Positions 35,738-44,100 of a DNA stretch of 64,000 nt are shown piece after piece; within the stretch, counting starts at the first letter, position 1; each line of letters opens with the position of its first letter. Position numbers and translations under genes: made by a program. The stretch comes from Erysipelothrix tonsillarum DSM 14972 (GTDB lineage: Bacteria; Bacillota_I; Bacilli_A; Erysipelotrichales; Erysipelotrichaceae), in the NCBI RefSeq assembly GCF_000373785.1, contig NZ_KB892377.1:124001-188000 (forward strand), read 5' to 3'. The notes under the pieces are model-generated. The model saw only the letters and a program-made list of their open reading frames with translations. It had not been told where the DNA came from and searched no databases.

Positions 35738-35920
35738 ATGATTAAATCTCGGTTTGATGGTAGAGAAATGCTGGTTGGTGAAAAGCATATCAAAAAAGAG
35801 ATGGGACACATGGGAGATACAATTTTGAATCAGTAGGAATTGTCGTGACTCGCGTTAAGAGATTAAGTAAAAAACAAAGGTGGTACCACGCGTTTTGCGT
35901 CCTTGGTAGCACCTTTTTAT
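35738..35920 (+). promoter_or_regulatory. T-box riboswitch controlling hisS-aspS
   Basis: The invariant T-box AGGTGGTACCACGCG (35878-35892) is followed by a terminator whose 3' arm GGTAGCACC precedes a T-run (35914-35918). The 5' part shows a GGTGAAAAGC stem I region. A CAC triplet at 35807-35809 is the best specifier codon, fitting histidine and the first downstream gene. Uncharged tRNA-His is expected to favour the antiterminator. Confidence 0.88.
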
Positions 35921-35939
35921 ATATATAGGAGGTAGAATT

Positions 35940-37220
35940 ATGTCAGAGAATTATCGCGCTCCTCGTGGAACACAAGATGTGTACGGTGAGGAAGCCAAAA
36001 AATGGCAATATATTGAACGCATTGCACGCGAGATGTGTGATCGTTATCACATTACCGAAATGAGAACACCTGTTTTTGAACATACGAATGTGTTTGCACG
36101 TGGTAATGATGGAAGTGATGTTGTTAATAAAGAGATGTACACCTTTGAAGATCGAGGTCAACGCTCACTGACGCTAAAACCGGAGGGGACTGCGGGACTT
36201 GTACGAAGTTTTGTTGAACATAAGCTTTATGCCACAGGTGGTGCCTTGCAACGATATTTCTATATAGCACCAAACTTCCGTTATGAAAGACCGCAAGCAG
36301 GCCGTTTGCGAATTTTTCACCAATTTGGTGTTGAGTTTTTGGGTGAAGCCAGCCCTTACATTGATATTGAATCGATGCTTGTAGGAATTAACATTCTTAA
36401 AGAAGTGGGTATTACTCAGTTCAAGTTAGTGATTAATACCTTAGGCGACCAAGAATCACAAGACGCTTATAAAAAAGCATTACGCGATCATTTTGCAGAA
36501 CATGTTGATACCATGTGCGGCGACTGTCAACGACGATACGAGCAAAATCCATTGCGCATGCTTGATTGTAAAGTGGATCAAGATCATCCTGCAATGAAAA
36601 CAGCACCTGTGAATCATGATTATCTCAATGAATCATCACGCGACTATTTTGAAGCACTCAAACGGACGCTTGATGAACAAGGTATTGAATATGAAATCGA
36701 TGCACGTTTAGTACGCGGGCTTGACTATTATCACCACACGGTTTATGAGTTGATTTCAACGGATCCCAAAGCTGCATCACAATCTACGATCTTTGCGGGG
36801 GGACGTTATAGTAAGTTGGTTGAATATTTTGGTGGACCTTCTGTTGATGCCATCGGCTTTGCAATGGGGCTTGAACGACTCTTGCTTTATGCTGATCTAG
36901 CAGGGGTTGAATTTGATACGGAAGATCGCATCGATGTCTTTGGAATGCCGCTTGGAAGTGAAGCGAATGCATCCGTATTTAAAATGATTGAGGCATTGCG
37001 CGAAGCAGGCTTTGACGCAGATATGGATTATTACAACAAATCTATGAAAGCACAGTTTAAACAAGTGGATCGCTATAACGCTAAAATCGCTATGATTTGC
37101 GGAAGCGATGAAGTTGAAGCCAAGGTTGTAACGTTAAAAAATATTGAAACACAAGAACAATGTCGTGTTGCACACGAGGATGTTGTTGAACAAGTTAAAA
37201 AATGGATTGGAGCGAAATAA
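35940..37220 (+). CDS. hisS: Histidyl-tRNA synthetase
   Basis: HisRS, a class II synthetase, charges tRNA-His. The 426-residue protein starts with the RGTQDVYGEEA region. Motif 2 shows FRYERPQAGRLRIFHQFGVE, the histidine-specific motif is RGLDYYHHTVYE, and motif 3 is GFAMGLERLLL. A C-terminal anticodon-binding domain covers about 325-426. It is preceded by a T-box and overlaps aspS by one base, the classic Firmicutes hisS-aspS operon. RBS AGGAGG precedes ATG 35940. Confidence 0.97.
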   Translation: MSENYRAPRGTQDVYGEEAKKWQYIERIAREMCDRYHITEMRTPVFEHTNVFARGNDGSDVVNKEMYTFEDRGQRSLTLKPEGTAGLVRSFVEHKLYATGGALQRYFYIAPNFRYERPQAGRLRIFHQFGVEFLGEASPYIDIESMLVGINILKEVGITQFKLVINTLGDQESQDAYKKALRDHFAEHVDTMCGDCQRRYEQNPLRMLDCKVDQDHPAMKTAPVNHDYLNESSRDYFEALKRTLDEQGIEYEIDARLVRGLDYYHHTVYELISTDPKAASQSTIFAGGRYSKLVEYFGGPSVDAIGFAMGLERLLLYADLAGVEFDTEDRIDVFGMPLGSEANASVFKMIEALREAGFDADMDYYNKSMKAQFKQVDRYNAKIAMICGSDEVEAKVVTLKNIETQEQCRVAHEDVVEQVKKWIGAK

Positions 37221-38971
37221 TGGAAAGAACACATCATAATGGAGATTTAAGAATTGAGAATGTTGGGGAACATGTAGAGCTAGTTGGTTGGGTTGCGAAA
37301 CGTCGTAATTTTGGATCAATTAACTTTATTGACTTACGTGATCGAAGTGGATTGGTACAATTAGTTGTGAATCACGATGAATACCCCATTGTACAAGAAT
37401 TAAAAAATGAATTTGTAATTGCTGTAAGTGGTACGGTTCGTGAGCGTCAAGATAAAAATCCAAAGATGCCTACAGGCGACATTGAGATTGAAGTCAGTGA
37501 AGTTAAGATTATTAATAAAGCTGCTCAAACACCTATGATTATTGCGGATGAAACGGATGCATTGGAAGAGACACGGTTAAAATATCGTTACCTTGATTTG
37601 CGACGTCCAGTTATGCAAAACAAACTCATTACTCGTGCACGTATTGTTACTGAAATGCGTCGTACGCTTGATGAGATGGGATTTATTGATGTTGAGACAC
37701 CCATGCTTACCAAATCGACACCTGAAGGAGCACGCGAGTATTTAGTTCCATCACGCGTTCATGAAGGGGAGTTTTACGCACTTGCGCAATCACCACAAAT
37801 CTTTAAACAATTACTTATGATTGGTGGGCTAGAACGCTATTATCAAGTCGCACGTTGTTTCCGTGACGAAGACCTTCGTGCGGACCGTCAATTAGACTTT
37901 ACTCAAGTTGATATTGAAGCTTCCTTCTTAGATCAACAACAATTTATGACTTTAATTGAAGAAGTTGTAAACAACGTTATGGTGAATGTTTTAGATCTTG
38001 AAAAACCCCGTATTCCGCAGATTCGTTTTGAAGATGCACTAAATGTTTATGGTTCCGATAAACCAGATATGCGCTTTGAAATGTATTTACAAGATTTTAA
38101 CCGAATCTTTATGCTTAGTGAGTTTAAAGTCTTCAGTGATACCATCAAAGAAGGCGGTGTATTAAAAGGATTAGTTCTAAAAGGACATGCAGATTCAATG
38201 TCACGTAAAGTCATGGATAAATACACCGAACTTGTTAAGAAGAACGGTCTCAAAGGACTTGTTGTCTTAAAAGTTGAAGCTGAAGGTTTCAGTGGTAGTG
38301 CTGCGAAATTCATTGATGAACAAGAACGCCAACAAATGATTCAAGAGTATGATTTAGAAGTTGGCGATGTGGTGTTTATCGGTAGTGGCGCATGGGAAAA
38401 AACCTGTACAGCCATTGGGGCACTACGCTTACAACTTGCGAAAGATTATAAGTTAATACCTGAAAATAAATTCGCATACTGTTGGGTTGTGGACTTCCCA
38501 ATGTTTGAGATGGATGAAGATGTTATTATTGCGCGTCACCATCCCTTTACAGCTCCACGTGAAGAAGATGAAGCACTCTTGGATACAGAACCCCTTAAAG
38601 TCATTGCCCAAGCTTATGACCTTGTCTTGAATGGTTTTGAAATTGCCGGAGGATCAATGCGTATTTATCGTCAAGAATTGCAAGAACAAATGTTTGAGAT
38701 TATTGGGTTTACACCGGAACAAATCAAAAAACGCTTTGGCTTCTTTGTTGATGCCTTTAAATACGGAACACCGCCACACGGTGGTATTGCTTTCGGTTTA
38801 GATCGCTTCGCAATGGCCTTAACACATTCTGATACAATTCGTGATGTCATCGCATTCCCTAAAAATGCATCCGCACGATGCCCATTAACGAATGCGCCAT
38901 CTCCAGCAGTGGATAAGCAACTTGAAGAATTACATTTAGAAATTGTACATAAGAAAAAAGATTCTGAATAG
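37220..38971 (+). CDS. aspS: Aspartyl-tRNA synthetase
   Basis: AspRS charges tRNA-Asp. The 583-residue protein has an OB-fold anticodon domain (VGWVAKRRNFGSINFIDLRD), class II motif 2 (FRDEDLRADRQLDFTQVD), a bacterial GAD insertion domain (about 280-410) and motif 3 (GIAFGLDRFAM). The start at ATG 37220 overlaps the hisS stop (TAATG), which agrees with the MERTHHNGDL N-terminus. Expression follows the hisS T-box. The C-terminal CPLTNAPSP segment is typical. Confidence 0.97.
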   Translation: MERTHHNGDLRIENVGEHVELVGWVAKRRNFGSINFIDLRDRSGLVQLVVNHDEYPIVQELKNEFVIAVSGTVRERQDKNPKMPTGDIEIEVSEVKIINKAAQTPMIIADETDALEETRLKYRYLDLRRPVMQNKLITRARIVTEMRRTLDEMGFIDVETPMLTKSTPEGAREYLVPSRVHEGEFYALAQSPQIFKQLLMIGGLERYYQVARCFRDEDLRADRQLDFTQVDIEASFLDQQQFMTLIEEVVNNVMVNVLDLEKPRIPQIRFEDALNVYGSDKPDMRFEMYLQDFNRIFMLSEFKVFSDTIKEGGVLKGLVLKGHADSMSRKVMDKYTELVKKNGLKGLVVLKVEAEGFSGSAAKFIDEQERQQMIQEYDLEVGDVVFIGSGAWEKTCTAIGALRLQLAKDYKLIPENKFAYCWVVDFPMFEMDEDVIIARHHPFTAPREEDEALLDTEPLKVIAQAYDLVLNGFEIAGGSMRIYRQELQEQMFEIIGFTPEQIKKRFGFFVDAFKYGTPPHGGIAFGLDRFAMALTHSDTIRDVIAFPKNASARCPLTNAPSPAVDKQLEELHLEIVHKKKDSE

Positions 38972-38976
38972 TTTTT

Positions 38977-39001
38977 AAGCACCCTAGGGGGTGCTTTTTT
39001 C
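38977..39001 (+). terminator. Intrinsic terminator after aspS
   Basis: AAGCACCC (38977-38984) and GGGTGCTT (38989-38996) around TAGG, then Ts. Confidence 0.92.
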
Positions 39002-39151
39002 TTGGATTTATACAATTGTGTTAGGGCGATGACCTAAAAACACTTATATTCAGAATAAGTATAGGCATACTGTGAAAATAAATGTATAATAGGTGGGCTA
39101 ATAATTCACGCTTTGTGGACTTTGTTTCCGGAGCTGTTATTGAGTATTTCA
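39002..39151. other. Non-coding region upstream of the infC promoter
   Basis: No gene is seen. It contains ACTTAT/ATAAGT as a small hairpin (near 39040-39060) and a second possible promoter, TAGGCA 39062-39067 with TATAAT 39085-39090 at 17 bp, which would give infC a longer leader. Confidence 0.45.
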
Positions 39152-39180
39152 TTGACATGTTGAGATGACCGTGATATACT
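39152..39180 (+). promoter_or_regulatory. Promoter of the infC-rpmI-rplT operon
   Basis: TTGACA (39152-39157), 17 bp, TATACT (39175-39180), with TG at 39172-39173 as an extended -10. Transcription should start near 39187. Confidence 0.88.
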
Positions 39181-39186
39181 TACCAA

Positions 39187-39302
39187 GCAATAAGAAAGCA
39201 GAAGCACACTTCTCACCTGATGATTCATTCATAGGTAATAAGCTTAGGTCTATATTAATTTATACCTTTGAGTGTGTTTCCTATAATGAGACACATTTTT
39301 TA
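39187..39302 (+). promoter_or_regulatory. infC leader with terminator (L20 leader candidate)
   Basis: The leader contains CACTTCTCACCTGATG, which I associate with Firmicutes infC/L20 leaders, and ends in TGTGTTTC (39273-39280) pairing with GAGACACA (39288-39295) followed by Ts. This is an attenuator before infC. In Bacillus L20 binds such a leader and causes premature termination; the same loop is inferred here. Confidence 0.65.
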
Positions 39303-39330
39303 TTGTTTACACCACAAGGAGGTGAATTTT

Positions 39331-39876
39331 ATTAGTAGAAGATATGGAAATGAAAAACCAAAAGGACCAGAGGATTTAATTAACGAAGCAATTCGATTTA
39401 AAGAAGTTCTTGTTATTGGACCTAAAGGTGAACAACTGGGAATCCTTACGCGTCGCGAAGCTTTAGAAAAAGCAAATGAGCACAATCTTGATTTGCTTTG
39501 TGTTGCGCCTAATGGAAATCCACCAGTATGTAAAATCGTGGATTACGGTCGCTATCGTTTTGAACAACAAAAGAAAGCGAAAGAAGCGAAGAAACATCAA
39601 CATGTTACCCAAATTAAACCCCTTCGTTTATCACCAGTTATTGATCAACATGACTTTGATACAAAGTTACGTCATGCTCGTAAATGGTTAGAAGAAGGCA
39701 TTAAAGTTAAAGTTGACATGAGATTTAGAGGACGTCTTATCACTCGTTTAGAGGTTGGACGAAAGACAATGGATAGCTTCATCGAGCAATGTGCGGACCT
39801 AGGGTCAGTTGAAAAACGTCCAAAACTCGAAGGAAATACAATGTCTGTAGTAATATCTCCAAATAAAAAGAAATAG
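39331..39876 (+). CDS. infC: Translation initiation factor IF-3, rare ATT start codon
   Basis: IF-3 keeps the 30S subunit free and checks start codons. The 181-residue protein begins SRRYGNEKPKGPEDLINEAI after its initiator. It has the N domain (EVLVIGPKGEQLGI), a lysine-rich linker (EQQKKAKEAKKH) and the C domain (RGRLITRLEVGRK). No ATG, GTG or TTG lies at the right distance: the in-frame GTG at 39322 is inside the ribosome binding site. ATT 39331 is 8 nt after AAGGAGG (39316-39322). AUU starts are known for infC in other bacteria and allow IF-3 to repress its own translation. Confidence 0.93.
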   Translation: MSRRYGNEKPKGPEDLINEAIRFKEVLVIGPKGEQLGILTRREALEKANEHNLDLLCVAPNGNPPVCKIVDYGRYRFEQQKKAKEAKKHQHVTQIKPLRLSPVIDQHDFDTKLRHARKWLEEGIKVKVDMRFRGRLITRLEVGRKTMDSFIEQCADLGSVEKRPKLEGNTMSVVISPNKKK

Positions 39877-39897
39877 TTTATAAGAGGAGGGCCAGTT

Positions 39898-40092
39898 ATG
39901 CCTAAAATGAAAACAAAACGTACTTTAGCAAAACGTGTTAAACGTACAGGAACAGGAAAATTAAAAAGACAACATGCTTATGTTTCTCACTTTGCTAGAC
40001 ATAAGACAAATAAACAAAATCGCCAACTACGTAAAGCTACATTAGTTTCTAAGAGCGATTACAAACGCATCAAGCATTTGTTACAAGATTAA
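39898..40092 (+). CDS. rpmI: 50S ribosomal protein L35
   Basis: The 64-residue basic protein begins [20 protein letters not shown] and contains the [17 protein letters not shown] segment typical of L35. It lies 21 nt after infC behind GAGGAGGG and 16 nt before rplT, the invariant infC-rpmI-rplT order. Expression follows the infC leader. It helps assemble the large ribosomal subunit. Confidence 0.98.
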   Translation: MPKMKTKRTLAKRVKRTGTGKLKRQHAYVSHFARHKTNKQNRQLRKATLVSKSDYKRIKHLLQD

Positions 40093-40108
40093 GGAAGGAT
40101 GAATTAGT

Positions 40109-40468
40109 ATGCCAAGATCAACAAATTCAGTAGCGTCACGTGCACGCCGTAAAAGAACATTAAAATTAGCGAAAGGTTACTATGGTTCAAAACATGTACT
40201 TTACCGTACAGCTAATGAACAAGTTATGCGTTCACAACGTTATGCTTACCGTGACCGTAAACAATTAAAACGTGAGATGCGTAAATTATGGATCACACGT
40301 ATTAATGCTGCTGCTCGTCTAAATGACATGAGTTACAGCCAATTAATGCATGGTCTTCGTTTAGCAAATATCGAAATTAACCGTAAAATGTTATCAGAAA
40401 TTGCTATCCACGATCCAAAAGGATTTACAACTTTAGTTGGTAAAGCTCAAAAAGCTTTAGAAAAATAA
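40109..40468 (+). CDS. rplT: 50S ribosomal protein L20
   Basis: L20 is an early 23S rRNA assembly protein and in Bacillus the repressor of its own operon through the leader. The 119-residue protein starts [20 protein letters not shown] and has [35 protein letters not shown] and the [12 protein letters not shown] end. It follows AAGGAAGG and precedes a MarR gene by only 6 nt, with no terminator of its own. Confidence 0.98.
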   Translation: MPRSTNSVASRARRKRTLKLAKGYYGSKHVLYRTANEQVMRSQRYAYRDRKQLKREMRKLWITRINAAARLNDMSYSQLMHGLRLANIEINRKMLSEIAIHDPKGFTTLVGKAQKALEK

Positions 40469-40474
40469 TAAATC

Positions 40475-40918
40475 ATGAGAGATGATGCTGGTAAAGTAAT
40501 TAATGAATTATTGGTTGATATTTTTAATCAAATATTAATATTAGAAGAACGATATCATCGAGTTCATGGTGTTCGATTATCTATGACGGAAATTCATGCA
40601 CTTGAAAGCATTCAAAAAAGTAAATCTAAAATGATGCGTGATGTTGCGGAGTCGTTGCGAATTACGCAGGGGACACTCACAACCACCATCAATAGATTAA
40701 GTCAAAAAGGTTATGTTCTTCGTGAACAAGATGAGTCTGACCGCCGTATTTACCGCCTTCGTCTAACGGAGAAGGGTGAGTCCGTGATGGAAATACACAA
40801 TCAATTTCATGAAGCCATGGCTGATCGACTGTTACTGCATCTACAAGATAAAGAAGAATTAATTGACTCGATTGCAGAGATTAATGAATTCTTCAAAGAA
40901 CTATATGAAATTAACTAG
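40475..40918 (+). CDS. MarR-family transcriptional regulator
   Basis: The 147-residue protein has a helical N-terminus and a winged-helix domain: TEIHALESIQKSK, MRDVAESLRITQGTLTTTINRL as recognition helices (written in two parts elsewhere) and the wing GYVLREQDESDRRIYRLRLT. This is the MarR fold, with the DxR wing motif (DESDRR). Its ATG is 6 nt after the rplT stop with no clear Shine-Dalgarno, so translation probably depends on coupling to rplT. The target is unknown; the subtilase promoter region just downstream carries a 15-bp inverted repeat that could be its operator. Confidence 0.88.
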   Translation: MRDDAGKVINELLVDIFNQILILEERYHRVHGVRLSMTEIHALESIQKSKSKMMRDVAESLRITQGTLTTTINRLSQKGYVLREQDESDRRIYRLRLTEKGESVMEIHNQFHEAMADRLLLHLQDKEELIDSIAEINEFFKELYEIN

Positions 40919-40941
40919 ATCCTGAAAGGGGTCTTTTTTTT
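40917..40941 (+). terminator. Intrinsic terminator after the MarR gene
   Basis: AGATCC (40917-40922) pairs with GGGTCT (40929-40934), including a T-G wobble, then eight Ts. Confidence 0.78.
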
Positions 40942-41038
40942 GTTTCATTTGCACAATATTTCGCAATTTTCACAATGTTCACCGTTAGTTCACGTTAAAA
41001 CAGAGATATAAGATATCGCTTTCATAAATACATCGTAT

Positions 41039-41082
41039 CTTTACATCTGTTTTCAGTAAATGCATGTAAAATAGATGTAAAG
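41039..41082. promoter_or_regulatory. 15-bp inverted repeat upstream of the subtilase gene
   Basis: CTTTACATCTGTTTT (41039-41053) and AAAATAGATGTAAAG (41068-41082) are inverted copies with one mismatch, 14 bp apart. TAAAAT at 41067-41072 could be a -10, but no -35 fits. There is no T-run, so an operator or an mRNA hairpin is more likely than a terminator. Confidence 0.55.
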
Positions 41083-41135
41083 AAAATGAAAGGGGTGATG
41101 TGATTTAATAGTCTACTTAAGGAGAGGAGCAAAAT

Positions 41136-44100
41136 ATGAAGAAGACCTATAGTAGTATTGCGTTAAGTGTTCTTAGTACCGCTTTGGTATTTACAAGTGT
41201 GTCGATGAACCCGGTATATGCCGATGATACATTAAAAGCAAAACGTGTAAATGATGAAAATATTAAACGACCTATTAATGAAAATGAAAACTCAATTGAT
41301 GATCTTAGTGATGTTGTTGATGAAAATGAAGTCGTTTCGATAATTGTCGAGCTGCATGATGCTCCAATTATTGAAACGATGGATTTGGATAACTCACGCG
41401 CAGTTATTAATGAACAAGAAAATCTAATTGAGACTCAAGAAGCGGTCATTGAAGAAATTAAACAACAAGTGACACAAGAAGAATTGGATGTTGAATATCA
41501 CTATACGGTAGCGATGAATGGATTCTCATTCAAAGGTGCCATAAAAGATATTAAGCAGATTGATTCTTTAAAGAGTGTCAAACGCGCATTTCGTGAACGT
41601 CGTTACTATATTCCACAAATGAAATATAGTAATGAAACGGTCAATGCAACGCAAGTTTGGAATAATTCAAACTATAGAGGCGAAGGACTGACGGTTGCAG
41701 TATTGGATACGGGGTTAGATACCAGTCATCCAGCTTTCAGTGTTGATCCGGTAAATCCACGCTATTCTAAAGACGATATTCAAACGATTATGGATACGCA
41801 CGAATTGCATGCCGAGTCATCTGTTTCCAATCTTGATGCAACGGATACATACATTAATGATAAAGTCGTGTATCAATTTGATTATGCAGATGAAGATAAT
41901 AATGTAAATCCTTCGGTTGAGAAGGTCGGTGATCTAGCGCATGGAACTCATGTTGCGGGAACGGTCGCTGGAAATAATGGTAGTGATTTTAAAGGGATTG
42001 CTCCAGAAGCACAATTGATGATTTTCAAGGTGTTTTCAAATTTTGAAAAAGGGGCAGGTGATTCAGTTCTTTTTGCCGCTCTTGAAGATGCATTAATGTT
42101 AGATGTTGATGTTATTAATATGAGTTTGGGAACGCCATCAGGATTCATCCAAGATCCCGATCATGCTGTCAATGATGTTTATAAACGTATTACAGATGCC
42201 GGTATTATTGTGGATGTTTCTGCGGGTAATTCGACGACAGCCGCACAAGAGAATCTCTGGGGTTTAAATCTTACCTTGTCCGAAAATATGGACAATGGTA
42301 TTGTCGGTTCCCCTTCGACCTTAAATGGGTCACTATCAGTTGCGAGTGTTGATAATACAGTCATGACAAGTTATATTATCGAATCTAACGGTCGTCGCAT
42401 TCCATTTACGGATACACCCATTAGTTTCATGCATTTCTTAAACCAAGGTGAGATGGATGTAGTTGTCGTACCAGGAATTGGAACGCCTGAGGATATCGCA
42501 TCGGTTAAAGATGAGCTTAACGGAAATATTGCGTTGATTGAACGTGGTACAATTGGTTTCAATACAAAAGTTCAAAATGCGGAAAAAGCTAACGCTAAAG
42601 GCGTTATTATCTATGATAATATTGATGGTCCGCTTTTAAATATGGTATCGGATGATAACGCCATTCCTGCTATTTTCATCAGTCATGAAGATGGGGAATT
42701 TATTAAAAATCATCCCGATAAGAAAGTAAAAGTCAATGAAACTATGGATGAAAGCGCAGTAAATACTGCATCCTTACCTTCAGACTTTTCAAGTATGGGA
42801 ACAACGAATAGTTTAAGCATTAAGCCTGAAATTTCAGCACCAGGTGGTCATATTTATTCTGCTTATCCAACACAAAGTGGCAAGCCTTATGATTCCATGT
42901 CAGGAACGTCCATGGCTTCTCCTAATGTGGCGGGGGGTTCTGCTCTTGTTAAGCAAGCTGTCATGGATAGAAATCCATCGATGAATAAAGTTGATGCCAT
43001 GAAACTTACGAATAATCTATTAATGAGTACAGCTATTCCAGTTGTGAGTCCAGACAATGGAGCTCATTACCCAGTTCGAAAACAAGGTTCAGGTATGATG
43101 GATGTGAATGCAGCTGTTCTCACCAATGCTTACTTAACAATGGATCCATCCAAGACCATTGATGGAAGCGATCGACCAAAGGTTGAGTTGGGCGATGATG
43201 TAAATCAAACCGGTGCATACAGTTTTGATTTTAATGTTGTTAATGTGAGTGATCATGCGATTACCTATAACGTTGAATCGTTCATTTCAGTTCCTGATGT
43301 GGAAGAACATGTAATTGATGGTACTACGCGTATTTTTATGAAAGATACAAATATTAATCCAAGTTTTATCGATGCGGGCAGTGATGCTTCCGTCACGGTA
43401 CAACCACACTCAGAAACTAGCATTCATATTGAAATTAAACTTGATGAAGCAACGAAGACGTACCTCAATTCGAATTTCAAAAATGGTGCGTATGTGGAAG
43501 GATTTACATACCTTCGTGCAGCAGGTGAAGTAGATTTAAGCATTCCTTTCCTTGGCTTCTATGGCGATTGGGAAAAAGCTCCTATCTTCGACAAATCATC
43601 ATGGTTTGATGAAGAAGATGAATCAAGCAATTTTACGCATATTATTGGTTCTAGTATTGGGACACAAGGTGGTGGCGCCCTCTTAGGACAAAACCTTTTA
43701 GATGGTAGTGATCATTCGATCAACAAAGAAATGTTTACAATTTCTCCAAATGGGGACTATATCTTTGATTCAATCGACATTATTCAAATTGGTCAAGTTC
43801 GTAATGCAGATACTATGAACTTTGTGGTTAAAGATAAAGTAAGTGGTCAAGAAGTTTATCGAATGACTTACGATCAAGTTGTGAAAACACGATATATTAA
43901 AGAAGCAAATCAACAAGTTCCCGGCATTTTGTTCCAGGATTTAGAACCTATTGGTGAAAATCTTGCGGATGGTAAGTATGAATTATTAATTCAAGGGGAC
44001 ATTGGTTATCGCGATGGTGTTGATGATACCTATGCAATCGACTTACTTGTTGATACTGTCGAACCTGTAATTGATAAAGGTGGCGCTTATAAAATTACAG

